Shown: positions 51,157-61,689 of the stretch, piece by piece | How the letters are laid out: each line of letters opens with the position of its first letter | How positions within the stretch are numbered: the stretch's first letter is position 1 | Assembly (NCBI GenBank): GCA_946811695.1 | Contig: OX328132.1 | Coordinates: 94,407,534 to 94,471,533 of the forward strand | Direction: 5' to 3' | Source of the DNA: Gonocerus acuteangulatus | Taxonomy: Eukaryota > Arthropoda > Insecta > Hemiptera > Coreidae | Length of the DNA: 64,000 nucleotides | Notes under the pieces: model-generated | Told to the model about the DNA's origin: nothing | Database searches by the model: none | What the model saw: the letters and a program-made list of their open reading frames with translations, nothing else | Program-made: the position numbers and the translations under genes

Positions 51157-52312
51157 TGTTCGCTCATTTCTGGCTTCCTTGATGGTCCGATTTTGATGAA
51201 ATTTGGTACAAAAATCAGTCGTCTAATTTGAAAGGTCAAGTTCGTTAACCAGCAAAATCCGCCCACTGGAAGATGGCGTTTGGGGCGAAATTCGCGCAGA
51301 AAAAATCGTAACGCTTACGTTTTTGAGTTCATAAGCTTGTAAGTACTCTTTTTATAGGCTTCTTGGGCTAGTAAAACGAATGAAACCATTTTCAAGGCGA
51401 TAGCTTTAACCGTTTTCGAGAAAATTGGAAAAATAGTTTTTGAATACCGTTTTTGGTTTGGGTACTTAGAATCACGGGATTCAGTTGAAACATTATCTGC
51501 ATGTTCTACTTTCATTAAAACTAATATGATGAAAGTTATGTTACGTTTGGAGTTAAGGAAGGGTTAGAATAAAATATTTTATTAACAGACATGAAAAGTT
51601 TTGGGAACTTTGTATACTTTCCTTAATATCTCGAAAAAGGTTGAGAATCTTGGTAAACGGAAGAATACCATTAGAAAGATTACTAAATGCTCTACAAAAA
51701 AGGTTCTGATGAAAGTTTTGATTAGACGATGTCAATCGGAGAAATAAGTGCTTAAAACTTTAAAGTAATTGATTTCGCTGATTCGAACTGTTCTTTTTGT
51801 CTGTTTTTATTCCTTGTTATTTTTTGACTGCTTATAGTTGGATAATGTATTTGATAATAAATCAGGTTAAGAAAAATAAGAAAAACAATTTAATCTTAGA
51901 GATATGGATTTCCAAGATATAGTTTTTCAAATGCCTAGCGGGGTCCTTCCTAGGGCGGGAACCCATGCAGGTAAGATCGTAAATAAGACCTTTCTTGAAA
52001 GTAAAGATGGAACTGTCAACTTTGGTCCTCCTCTGCCTCCCGGCACTTTCATTGCTGAACAAGGCTACCAATGAGTAGCCAAAACGTCCTAAATATAGAT
52101 TTTTTAACAAAAATCGTATTGAGGTTTCTTTAGCCGAATCCCAACCATTCCATCTTTACTTATCACCTCGACGGCTAACTATCTAATCTTCATGCTTTCT
52201 AGAAATGTGGACCCAAAATAATAACAGCTTCTATTTTAATCATTTTAAATGAGTCTAGATATAAGAACGGAACCGCGCTAAGATGATGCAGTTCCTGCGA
52301 GTCGGACTTTTT
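50961..52312 (+). mobile_element. HINE, near-complete copy (reference for the family)
   Basis: This copy has both ends: TTTTAGCGCGG with the 11-bp hairpin and (TA)n tract on the left, and GGAACCGCGCTAAGATGATG, the 3' hairpin and CGGACTTTTTT on the right, about 1.35 kb. About 200 bp at 52005-52205, bounded by GTAAAGATGGAA and TTCCATCTTTAC, is absent from the copy ending at 17568 and is a probable separate insertion. It disrupts a Penelope-like GIY-YIG gene. Confidence 0.65.
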
Positions 52313-52485
52313 TTTTGTTATGGCGTGTTTTGCGAGGGCGGATTTGTGGTTTTCTTCGTTTTTTATTGTCCGTTTATGTTGTGTTATGCGGGAGTGAATA
52401 TAATTTTTGGTTTCACCTATGTATACTGCATTTCAGGAGGGGGTTGGCAGGGTATTTGGTAAACGCAGTGGGTGGTGCAGTCATA
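52313..52485 (-). pseudogene. Penelope-like GIY-YIG endonuclease, N-terminal part
   Basis: The minus strand reads CVYQIPC then, in another frame, YIGETKNYIHSRITQHKR and ENHKSALAKHAIT: the GIY-YIG core with its typical downstream His. A frameshift lies between the two pieces (about 52435). The gene continues at 50960 beyond the inserted HINE. Confidence 0.7.
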
Positions 52486-52589
52486 GGGAATGGGATATCC
52501 AATCCATGAATATCCAAATACAGATTTCTTCCTGAAAGTCTGACGTTTTTCTCCTAGCCGAATCCCAACTATACCTTGTCTTTGTCACT

Positions 52590-53230
52590 TAAAGTTTCTT
52601 TTTTCAAATATTGGATCTTAGACATTGGCCATTTAATGCCACAGATCTCTACAACTAAATATGTAATAGTCTTTTTACTTTTATTTTTAACAAATATAAA
52701 ATTTCCTTTTTCCAAATCATATTTTTCAAATAGTTAGTGGCCATCGACATAACTCACGACATTTATCAGACGAATCAACGTCACTTTCTCCTGAAGAAAT
52801 TTTGGTGCCAATATCAGAATCTGAACTGTCATTAGAATAATTTTCTTTTTATTTACCTCTTTTTTTTTGGAAGGGGTTTCTTTGTATGTGGTGTCTTACG
52901 TTTAAGGTGGTGCTTTCGTTTTTGTTTTTTTCACCTTCAATAATTAGCTCTTCAGGAATATCTGTCAGTATATGAGGCCGTTCCCTTTAGCCGGCCCCTA
53001 TTTGACATTTTCCTTGCATGAGCTTTTCGATGAGGTCTTACAACTTCAAGTGGAACGATAAGGGGCGATAGGTTCGAACTGCTACGCTGAGGATTGATAA
53101 AGTCAGTTTGAACTTATTTCATTTATTATTTTTTAAATTCTTTGAACGATTGAAGCAACCAACTTAACTAAATCCATTAATTATTCTTTAAAAAGCTGTA
53201 GCAGAAGAACAAAAAAGTTGAATTATGAAA
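52590..53230. other. Unrecognised AT-rich sequence
   Basis: Contains short acidic or serine-rich readings and poly-T tracts, but no domain was recognised. Confidence 0.3.
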
Positions 53231-53237
53231 AAATTAC

Positions 53238-53310
53238 TCAGGTGTGTTGTACCTTTGACCTGGTCAAAGGAACAACACCTAGTCGTAGTCAGAGGTACAA
53301 CACCCTGGTA
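53238..53310. mobile_element. Degraded MITE fragments of the 23370 family
   Basis: GTGTTGTACCTTTGACC and GTCAGAGGTACAACACC are back-to-back inverted copies of the MITE end, close together, so the centre is deleted. Confidence 0.45.
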
Positions 53311-53320
53311 GTGCAAATTA

Positions 53321-54180
53321 AAAAGTCCGACTTGCAGGAACTGCATCATCTTAGTGTGGTTCCATTCATATCCCTAGTGTCATTTTGTATACTTAGAATA
53401 GAATAGTTATTACTAGGAACCAGATTCTTAGGTTTTCACGTATTTTTTTCCTTTCTCCTAAACATGATAAAGATCGATTTTTTATATGATTCGCGTCTTG
53501 TAGTATCATTCATGCAAATTTGGAAGAACCTAAAAAACCCCTATTCTGGATGATATCACCTAAAACCCGATGGAATGACCTAGACGGACCGGTGACAAAG
53601 GGCCAGCAGCTTGACCGGTGACAAAGGGCCAGCAGCTTGACCGGTGACAAAGGGCCAGCAGCGTCCCCTTATACCTGGAACACCCTAGAGCCTGGCTTGG
53701 CCAAGATCCACTGCTACAGACATGAAATTTTTATATCATTGTTCAATGTATTTAAAACTATCAAAATGTTTATAATTTCTACATGTTTCATAAAATAAAT
53801 ACAATTTAAAACAAACAATTAAAAAGTGAGCTAAACAACTACGAAAACCCGTTCAAAAGAACACATTCAAAGTTTTCATCGCCGTTTTCTCCGATTGACA
53901 TCGACTAATCGAAAATCTTCTCAGAATATTAATTATAGAGAATTTAGTAAGCTTTTGAATAGTTTCTATCCACTTATGACGATTTCCCAACTGTTTTCGA
54001 GATATTAAGGAAAATATGCGAAGTTCCCAAAACCTTTCATGTCTCAATAAAATATTTTATTCTAATTCTTCCTTTACTCCAAACGTAACCAAAATTTACA
54101 CATCTTTGTATGCATGGAATTTAAACATGCAGAAAATATTTAAACCGAATCCCATGATTCTAAGTAACAAAACCAATTTC
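53321..54180 (-). mobile_element. HINE, minus strand, with a tandem repeat
   Basis: It begins with the 3' end AAAAGTCCGACTTGCAGGAA and continues in HINE internal sequence (53860-54175). The 5' end is absent; a C run follows at about 54182. 53588-53665 holds three 26-bp copies of ACCGGTGACAAAGGGCCAGC-AGCTTG. Confidence 0.5.
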
Positions 54181-54587
54181 ACCCCCCCCCCCCCCCGAAA
54201 TTCTCCCAGTCCCCTCCAAAATTATTTTCTATATAAGTGTGAACATCCTTCTCATTTACTAGCTTTGTTTTATTGAAAAAAAAATGTCAAATCAAAATAA
54301 AAGCACGCAATTAAAAAATAAGGCGTACAACATAAATAAAAATTAATAACTGAGGTAAACAGAGACACAAAAAGAGGAACTAATTCAGGAGTATAATATT
54401 ATCAAATGTCAAGCAGGTCATTTTTCGAGGTTTATGATTGGGGCTGTAACGGTACTTATTGTCAGAACCTTAGAAAGAGGACCAGGTAGCATAAGTATTG
54501 TTCCCTCGACAAACTTCTAGCCGAGTCTAGCATATTATGTTGAATAAAACTAAAGATAATTCTGTAATCGCCTTTTCTCAGAAATGG

Positions 54588-54875
54588 TTAATCTAATGAA
54601 AAAAATTGTGAATACAAGTTTTGTACATAATTGCACGATCTAAAATTTTTGTCTGAACTATTTTTACCATAAAACAAAACGTTTCGCTGAAAATTCCTAA
54701 AAACCTTTTTTAGCGAACTTTGACCTCGAAAAAAATTCTTTGCACTCATGCGATCGATAAAGGCTTTTCCCAATTCCCTTATAATGTTGTCCCTATCTTT
54801 CATGCAAAGGGTCTCACCGTGTTTCCATATGAAATCTGCACTGGCGCCTTTCTTGACTTTGATGCACCTTTCACA
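54588..54875 (-). other. Open frame repeated inverted on the far side of the Gypsy element
   Basis: The minus strand reads MCERCIKVKKGASADFIWKH followed by GETLCMKDRDNIIREL. The part VKK-ASADFIWKHGETL recurs on the plus strand at about 61498-61555. I do not recognise the family; it may be part of an unknown transposon or a duplicated host exon. Confidence 0.35.
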
Positions 54876-54879
54876 CATC

Positions 54880-55409
54880 TGTAAGGGCCTGGTTAGCAAG
54901 GACGGGATTTAAAGGAATAGATAATGGGGAAATATTTCAGAGAAGCGGAAATTCCTTTCAAAACTATAATTTACACTGAGGTCACTATTACATACATAAA
55001 TGTCATAAAACATCGCTACGATGAGAGAAAAGGTTGATTGAGAGAGAAACAGCTAGATAAGAGTTATCAAATATCATTTGGGGAGATTATAGAGAATTTG
55101 GAACTGGCCTACCTCTGAACAGCATCTGGGCCGAAGTCTCAGGAACGGATGCAAACTCTCTCGGTCGGAGGTAAGCCAGCTCTTTTTAAACCCCTTGTAC
55201 CCCACTCCTGCTTTTGCAGGTGATTGAACTAGAAACTCTTGTCAGGTCTTAGATCTTCCAGGAATCTTACGAATCAGCCACGTGCAGTGCCAACATCCCA
55301 GACGCAACGTTGGCGGATTCGTGGTTCTCACATCTCTAGAGATGGACAGCCAACCTTTTCTCTCATCCTTATTCACTTAACAAGGCCAAAGGGAAAACGG
55401 GGCCTTACA
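54880..55409 (-). repeat. 3' LTR of the env-bearing Gypsy element
   Basis: 530 bp, TGTAAGG...CCTTACA, seemingly identical to 60620-61149. The polypurine tract lies at its right edge (CACCCCCCGATTTTTTC on the plus strand). Confidence 0.9.
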
Positions 55410-55726
55410 TCACCCCCCGATTTTTTCAAAGTCATGTTTCCCTTGGAACATTACTTTACCTTTAACACTACCCATCCTTATGTTACTAATAATAATAATA
55501 ATAAACAATATTAGTGCTAATAACAATACAGGTGATGCGCTGTAAAAATTAAAATAAAATAAACATTATTGGCATCTTTACAAGACAAAACCTCTCCCTT
55601 AGGAGGTAAAAATCCTTATGTTACCATTATTTTATAACTATACCGAACACTGTCGTCACAATCACTGAACGGCTACTACACTTTCGAGCGGTCTATATCC
55701 GCTCCGTTATTACAGATACGACACTT
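55410..55726 (-). other. Gypsy 3' untranslated region
   Basis: AT-rich sequence between the env remnant and the 3' LTR, with an (AAT)n microsatellite at about 55487-55502. No gene seen. Confidence 0.5.
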
Positions 55727-56221
55727 TCAGCTGCCGGTCGATGTATTACGAATCCTGCTGCCCCACTTCCTTCCGTTGGCTGCGAGTTTTGATTCGCACC
55801 ACGCCGGGATCTGAGTTTTGTAATTAGCAGGCCAGATCCATGGTATCCCGGGACGACATCTGGCTATATCCTGCTCCTGAAGAATTGAGTAGGCCTTCTC
55901 GTTGTGGCTCTCCAAGAAGAACGCCCCCTCCGGCTGAGCTGCAACCATTCTTCCTGTTTTATTCTCCTTAAGAGGCAAGGAGAGAACCTGATAAAGCACC
56001 ATCTCCTGATCCGGAGTTTTTAAAGGCAATTCCACTACAGCTATTACTCCATCATCGGTTGCAATTGCATGTACTTCAGAAATTTGGTAGTAAATTTGGT
56101 CATGATATCGGCTTCCCTCCGAGAGGAGTGTCAGTCCAGTTGGCAGAGCCTCTCTTACCTTCCCCAAAATCAGAGTTAACTCTTTAGGACCTAGCATCTC
56201 TCTACTCAACTTTCCACTCAT
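55727..56221 (-). pseudogene. env: Envelope (F-type) glycoprotein remnant
   Basis: A 164-aa frame with the block LGKVREALPTGLTLLSEGSR, YYQISEVHAIATDDGVIAVV, ELPLKTPDQEMVLYQVLSLP, which matches the membrane-distal/fusion subunit of the insect envelope proteins related to baculovirus F. The signal peptide, cleavage site, fusion peptide and membrane anchor are missing: the N-terminal part was lost in the deletion upstream and the C-terminus diverges after QEQDIARC. It starts 8 nt after the gag-pol stop. It is a defective copy; no function is expected. Confidence 0.6.
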
Positions 56222-56229
56222 CGATGCAC

Positions 56230-59200
56230 CTACTCCATTGTGTAATTTTTGATTATATTTAGGAATTCCGTTACTCTGTTTTCTGGGCTTTTGATAGGAC
56301 GAGGAAGGTACAGGGAACTATGGAAAAGGGTTTGTAATTTCCTAATCCCCAGAGCTCTACAAACTTGAGTAAACAGTCGAGAAACGAAATTTCTTCCCTG
56401 GTCTGTTAACAACCTCCGAGGGACCCCATGTCGAGTGATAATATTCTCGACGAGTGCTACGGCCGTTTCTTCAGCTGTTTGCCCCTTCAGTGGTATTCCC
56501 TCCGCATACCGTGTAAAATTGTCAATTACGGTCAAAAGGTAACGATGGCCCCTTTTGGAAGTCGGCAAAGGCCCAAATATGTCTAGCGATACCTGCTCGA
56601 AAGGCCCTGTGGCCATATAGGGAGCTTCCAGGGGGACCTTTTGAGATACAGGACTTTTTCTGCTAGCGCACGCGTGACACCGTTCCACAAAGGACTTCAC
56701 ATCCGCCGCCATGCCCGGCCAATAATATGAGCTTTTGATTACCGCGAGCGTACGATCAGCCCCTGGGTGCCCAGCCCATGGTTTCGAGTGATTTTCTTCA
56801 ACGATTGTTTTTCGTAGACCCTCAGGCACCATAAGCCTCCATTCCGACTCATCCGTTGCCCCATCGGCCCAATATAGCAGGCCATCGGCATCTGTTTGTA
56901 CATGAACAGTGCCTCTCTTGATGGCTCTTTGACACCACATATCCTCCTTTTGAGCATCCTTCAATTTACCTCGGGTTATTTTCTGCCTATTTCCCGTGAC
57001 TACAGCTATGGTACGGCTTAAAGCATCAGCGTTAGAATGTTTCTTCCCCGGGCGATGTTCGACTTCATAGTCGAACTCCTCTAACCGAAGGGCCCACCTG
57101 GTCAGTCGTGAGGATGGGTCTCGAAGGCTTAGCATCCACCTCAAGGCAGAGTGGTCAGTGACAAGTTTAAACCTTCGCCCTAGTAAATAACAACGGAACA
57201 GCTTTGTTGCCCAAACCACCGCTAGCAGTTCTCGTTCTGTTGCCGAGTAGTTGAGTTCTGGACCCTTCAACTGCCTACTAGCGTAGCAAACAGGTCTCTC
57301 GCCGCCATCTCTGTACTGGGACAGAATGGCACCCAGAGCTACTCCTGATGCGTCGGTGGACAATATAAATGGCTCGCTGAAATTCGGATAGCACAAGACT
57401 GAGTCCGAACTTAGGATTTCTCTTAGCGATTCAAAAGCCTTCCGTTGCTTGTCGCCCCACTGGAATCGTACTCGTGAGCCAGTTAATTCTGTCAGCGGTC
57501 TTGAAAGATCCGCAAAGCCTTTTATGAATTTATGGTAATAGCTTGCCAACCCTAGAAAACTTCGCAACTCCTTCACATTTCTGGGGGCTGGAAAAGACTT
57601 GATCGCCTCTAATTTTCTAGGATCTGGTTTCACTCCCTCGGCTGTAACTACGTGTCCCAGATAGGTCACTTCCGATGCCGCAAAAGCGCACTTGTTCAAG
57701 TTCACTTTTAGATTAGCGCCTCTGAATATGTCGAACAACTCCTCTAACCGGAGCATGTGCTCCCTCAGTGATGAGCTATAAACCACCACATCATCGAGGT
57801 AAACGAAACACCCGGTGCCCTTCAGTCGGCCAAGAAGTTGGTCCATGACCCGTTGGAACGTGGCAGGTGCCCCCGCAAGGCCGAAAGCCATTTTTTTGTA
57901 CTCATAGTGTCCGTTTACAGTCGTGAAGGCCGTTTTGGCCTGATCCTGGGGTGCTATCGGTATTTGGTGGTACCCACTCGAAAGATCAATTGTGGAAAAG
58001 ATTTGGCTACTCCCCAATTGTTCTAAGGTTTCCTGTATCAACGGAAGCGGGTAAGTATCGACCTTAGTAACTGCATTGAGGCCACGGAAATCTGTGCAGA
58101 ATCGATACTTTAAGTCACCTGTTGGGGAAGTTTTCTTGACTAGAATTACAGGTGCTTGCCAAGGACTTTTAGACGGCGTAATGACGCCTCGTTCAAGCAA
58201 CGTCTGAACCTGCCGTTCCATTTCCTCCCGTTCACTGAAAGGCACACGATACGGGCGTTTCACCACAGGTCTGGCATCTCCAGTTTCAATATGGTGCTGA
58301 ACAGGCAGGGAGCAACCTTCGGGACCCGGTTCACAAAAAATGTCTGAATATCTGGACAACAAGGACTCCATATCCCTCCTTTCCCCACCACTTAAATGGC
58401 CCAATTTCTCGCCAACGATCGAGGCGAAACCAACAGGAGTTTTAGAGCCATCCTCGCGTTCCCTCTCCGAACAAGATCCACCGTCTTCCGCCCAATCTCT
58501 CTCTACCAGACCTACCACTAGAAGCCGTGGCAATGTCACAGCCGAAGCGGTCAAATTGACGAACTGCATCCACGAACGGCCGTCCCGAGGAGTGTTAATG
58601 CATCTCCCTCCTACAACCCCATTGGGAAGTGCTCTTGACGGCTCAATTATGACAGCTTTCTGGTCTAGTTTCCCTGGTACGGAAATCTCTAATAGAGATT
58701 CACTGAAGGCCGGAAGCGTTTCCTCTCGCGAAAGACGCGCTGAGCTGGTTTTGTTATCCTTCTTCCCCGTGTGTCTTGATTCCTCCTTGACTATCGGCTT
58801 AGCTCCTATATTCACGCTAGTTGGAAGGGATAAAATATGACCTGAAAACTTGGCTTCTAGTTCTCTCGCCGTCCTACTCATGAAACGTACCCACTCTCGG
58901 TTCGCAGACATTTTTAACTCATCCCTCTTTGTTATCGAACCAACGGAAGGTAGAGATTCAATTTTAGGCGATGCTCCCGTGACTAACAATCCCGAACGTA
59001 GGTCTATATGGGCGTCTAATTTCCCTAGTAAGTCTAAGCCTAATAGTCCATCTCCTTCTAAGCAGACGTCAGCCACTATGACGTCGTGGAACAGTCGATG
59101 GCCCTTAACTTCGATATTCACCGTTTGAATACCGCGTACCGGGATTACCACACCAGTTACCCCCCTAATCTTACTAGTCGCGGGTCTTAATTTGGATCCT

Positions 59201-60327
59201 GAGGCAGGAGACCTGATTAGAGTAACTTCAGCACCAGTGTCTACTATCATCCTATGAATCCGCCCATTTATCCAGGTGCTCACCTTTAACCCTTTCTCAC
59301 CTCCCCCACCTATGCCTAGTAATTCGTAGCGCGATCCCCTTGTCGCCGACTTAGGGCCGTGGCCCTCCCAGTTGTTTGCGTTTGGGGCCTTCTTAGGCGA
59401 AGTTCCTTTTACGAGGGGTTTAGAAAGACATTGGCGATCGATATGCCCAAGACGACCGCACCTATAACATTTCGTACTATTTTTAGGAGAAATATCACTA
59501 ACCCTCTCTGTTTGTCGACATCCCCTGGCCCAATGATTCGTATCCCCACAGCGATAACAGCCACTAGTATTACCCCTTTCAATGACCATTGGTCTAACTT
59601 CCTCGCTACTGGGAATATCGTTATCCTTGGGACTCGTCTCCACCGTAAATATTCCCTTTTCGTGTCGCCCTAACTCCGTTTCAACGGCTCTAGCCTTCTC
59701 GATCGCGGTTTGTAAATCCTTTGGGAACGCAAGTCTCGTCCACCTCCCAATCTCTCCTCCAAGCCCATTTAAGTACGATGTAAGGACGACTTTATCCAGT
59801 TGTTTGCGAGCCCCTATAACTTCATCTTTCGATCCCTCGCCTGAGAAAGCTCTTTCACCCAACTCCCGACAACGATCTCCGAACATTCTCACATCCTCCC
59901 CACGCTCTTGTTTCATTGAACTAAGCTGAAGGAGAAACTGCTCAGGTTGCATAGTCGCTTTAAAGCGGTCTAGAAGTGCATCGCGAATGGTGGAATATTT
60001 TACATTGGGCCCCTTGAGATCCGATCTGCTGGCTAAAAATTTAGCAGCCATTCCTTTTAGTCTCATCCTTAACACAAGGGATTTATCACGATCTTCCCAG
60101 TTTCCACTAGATGCCACTAACTCAAATCCATTGAGATAATCTTGGATTGGGACCCCAGAATCGTCACCGGACCAAGGACCGACCATTCCCTGAAGAGAAA
60201 GATCCCTCTTTCCTTGCTTACCCTCATGCCTTGTCCTCTCGAATTCTTCCCTAAACTGCTCATTTGCAGCCAACGCCTGAACCAATGCCGTTTTCAGATC
60301 GGCAAACTGCTGTTCCGTTACCACCAT
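56230..60327 (-). CDS. gag-pol: Gag-Pol polyprotein of the Gypsy element, integrase truncated
   Basis: A single 1365-aa frame. Gag occupies about 1-300 with two CCHC knuckles (CYRCGDTNHWARGC at about 256 and CYRCGRLGHIDRQC at about 287). The aspartic protease is at about 361 (MIVDTGAEVTLI). RT follows with FCTDFRGLNAVTKVDTYPLP, FSTIDLSSGYHQIPIA and YLDDVVVYSS (about 843), then RNase H (STDASGVALGAILSQ, about 991; LVTDHSALRWM). The integrase has its zinc region (HPGADRTLAVIK...CHACASRK, about 1186) and the first two acidic residues (SLDIFGPL, LLTDQGRNF). After KLQTLFHSSLYLPR the sequence is no longer integrase: the third catalytic residue and C-terminal domain are deleted. Gag and Pol are fused in one frame. 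Confidence 0.88.
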   Translation of the reverse strand: MVVTEQQFADLKTALVQALAANEQFREEFERTRHEGKQGKRDLSLQGMVGPWSGDDSGVPIQDYLNGFELVASSGNWEDRDKSLVLRMRLKGMAAKFLASRSDLKGPNVKYSTIRDALLDRFKATMQPEQFLLQLSSMKQERGEDVRMFGDRCRELGERAFSGEGSKDEVIGARKQLDKVVLTSYLNGLGGEIGRWTRLAFPKDLQTAIEKARAVETELGRHEKGIFTVETSPKDNDIPSSEEVRPMVIERGNTSGCYRCGDTNHWARGCRQTERVSDISPKNSTKCYRCGRLGHIDRQCLSKPLVKGTSPKKAPNANNWEGHGPKSATRGSRYELLGIGGGGEKGLKVSTWINGRIHRMIVDTGAEVTLIRSPASGSKLRPATSKIRGVTGVVIPVRGIQTVNIEVKGHRLFHDVIVADVCLEGDGLLGLDLLGKLDAHIDLRSGLLVTGASPKIESLPSVGSITKRDELKMSANREWVRFMSRTARELEAKFSGHILSLPTSVNIGAKPIVKEESRHTGKKDNKTSSARLSREETLPAFSESLLEISVPGKLDQKAVIIEPSRALPNGVVGGRCINTPRDGRSWMQFVNLTASAVTLPRLLVVGLVERDWAEDGGSCSEREREDGSKTPVGFASIVGEKLGHLSGGERRDMESLLSRYSDIFCEPGPEGCSLPVQHHIETGDARPVVKRPYRVPFSEREEMERQVQTLLERGVITPSKSPWQAPVILVKKTSPTGDLKYRFCTDFRGLNAVTKVDTYPLPLIQETLEQLGSSQIFSTIDLSSGYHQIPIAPQDQAKTAFTTVNGHYEYKKMAFGLAGAPATFQRVMDQLLGRLKGTGCFVYLDDVVVYSSSLREHMLRLEELFDIFRGANLKVNLNKCAFAASEVTYLGHVVTAEGVKPDPRKLEAIKSFPAPRNVKELRSFLGLASYYHKFIKGFADLSRPLTELTGSRVRFQWGDKQRKAFESLREILSSDSVLCYPNFSEPFILSTDASGVALGAILSQYRDGGERPVCYASRQLKGPELNYSATERELLAVVWATKLFRCYLLGRRFKLVTDHSALRWMLSLRDPSSRLTRWALRLEEFDYEVEHRPGKKHSNADALSRTIAVVTGNRQKITRGKLKDAQKEDMWCQRAIKRGTVHVQTDADGLLYWADGATDESEWRLMVPEGLRKTIVEENHSKPWAGHPGADRTLAVIKSSYYWPGMAADVKSFVERCHACASRKSPVSQKVPLEAPYMATGPFEQVSLDIFGPLPTSKRGHRYLLTVIDNFTRYAEGIPLKGQTAEETAVALVENIITRHGVPRRLLTDQGRNFVSRLFTQVCRALGIRKLQTLFHSSLYLPRPIKSPENRVTEFLNIIKNYTME

Positions 60328-60619
60328 CGTATAGCTCTATTTTTAACGTTTCCAATGAACCCCAACACGTTACGGTTACGAATAGGGATTACTTTACTCT
60401 CTAACGGGGCTAACCACCAAATATCCGTATTTGGTGGTCCTTAAACCAGGAAACATGATGACATTGGATGAACAACTGCCCAGCCCCGAGATATCAGTTC
60501 GAGGAATTGTCCTATCAGCGTCAGCAGTATAGCCGCCGGCCTATCTCGAGAGCAGGGTTCTTATCTAATGCCCGCTTGCAGCTGGTCATTTAAATAATAC
60601 CCGGTAACCTGACACCAAT
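60328..60619 (-). other. Gypsy leader between 5' LTR and gag
   Basis: About 290 bp of non-coding leader. The sequence next to the LTR reads TTGGTGTCAGGTTACCGG on the minus strand and is the expected place of the primer-binding site. Confidence 0.6.
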
Positions 60620-61149
60620 TGTAAGGGCCTGGTTAGCAAGGACGGGATTTAAAGGAATAGATAATGGGGAAATATTTCAGAGAAGCGGAAATTCCTTTCA
60701 AAACTATAATTTACACTGAGGTCACTATTACATACATAAATGTCATAAAACATCGCTACGATGAGAGAAAAGGTTGATTGAGAGAGAAACAGCTAGATAA
60801 GAGTTATCAAATATCATTTGGGGAGATTATAGAGAATTTGGAACTGGCCTACCTCTGAACAGCATCTGGGCCGAAGTCTCAGGAACGGATGCAAACTCTC
60901 TCGGTCGGAGGTAAGCCAGCTCTTTTTAAACCCCTTGTACCCCACTCCTGCTTTTGCAGGTGATTGAACTAGAAACTCTTGTCAGGTCTTAGATCTTCCA
61001 GGAATCTTACGAATCAGCCACGTGCAGTGCCAACATCCCAGACGCAACGTTGGCGGATTCGTGGTTCTCACATCTCTAGAGATGGACAGCCAACCTTTTC
61101 TCTCATCCTTATTCACTTAACAAGGCCAAAGGGAAAACGGGGCCTTACA
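60620..61149 (-). repeat. 5' LTR of the env-bearing Gypsy element
   Basis: 530 bp, seemingly identical to 54880-55409. Confidence 0.9.
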
Positions 61150-61153
61150 CATC

Positions 61154-61655
61154 TATGAAACTTTTGCGGATAATATTTGAGAAATTACTGATTTTACGTG
61201 ATTTTTTTGGTAGGTGTACTTGGAGGGGTAGTTAAGAAAAACCGCCCTTCAAATCTTCACAATTTTTTTTCTTACCTTATAAGTGGTCCAAAAAGTATGA
61301 AAAAAATACGCAAGGTACACCTAATCAATAGCTTCAATTCACGTTGGTTTCATTTAAAGATCTAGTATAGTTTCATAGAAAAACGACTTTGAAGTTAGGC
61401 GTTTCAACCCTTATTCTCTCTAAACGAGTACAGTTAGAGGTTTGATAATTGACGAAAAATTATTTCTAGGAACTAGAAATAAAATAAATACATCAGAGTC
61501 AAGAAAGACGCCAGTGCAGATTTCATATGGAAACACGGTGAGACCCTTTTCAGGTTGCTAGGAATTTATGCAAAGGTACTCATATTTTTCTAACTCATCT
61601 ATTTCTAACAACAGAAAATCGGTTCTCATTTTAACTATCCTGTTTTAAACACAAA
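61154..61655. other. Flank with inverted duplicate and HINE internal sequence
   Basis: 61480-61555 repeats, inverted, the sequence at about 54805-54875. 61600-61655 (CAACAGAAAATCGGTTCTCA) is HINE internal sequence (compare 2720-2755 reversed) and is continuous with 62971 across the LINE. Confidence 0.45.
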
Positions 61656-61689
61656 CATTACGACACTCTTCAGTCAATTAATTTAGAAA

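Larger units (their letters stand above)
54880..61149 (-). mobile_element. Gypsy-type (env-bearing) retrotransposon, young, minus strand
   Basis: The two 530-bp LTRs (TGTAAGGGCC...GGCCTTACA) appear identical by eye, with CATC duplicated at 54876-54879 and 61150-61153. On the minus strand the order is 5' LTR (right), leader, gag-pol, env remnant, polypurine tract AATCGGGGGGTGA, 3' LTR (left). Identical LTRs point to a very recent insertion, yet part of integrase and env is deleted, so the copy was probably moved by proteins from a complete relative. Confidence 0.9.

Noticed and set aside
57838..60444. Plus-strand open frames within the 56230-60327 gag-pol
   Set aside because: Antisense shadows of the polyprotein.
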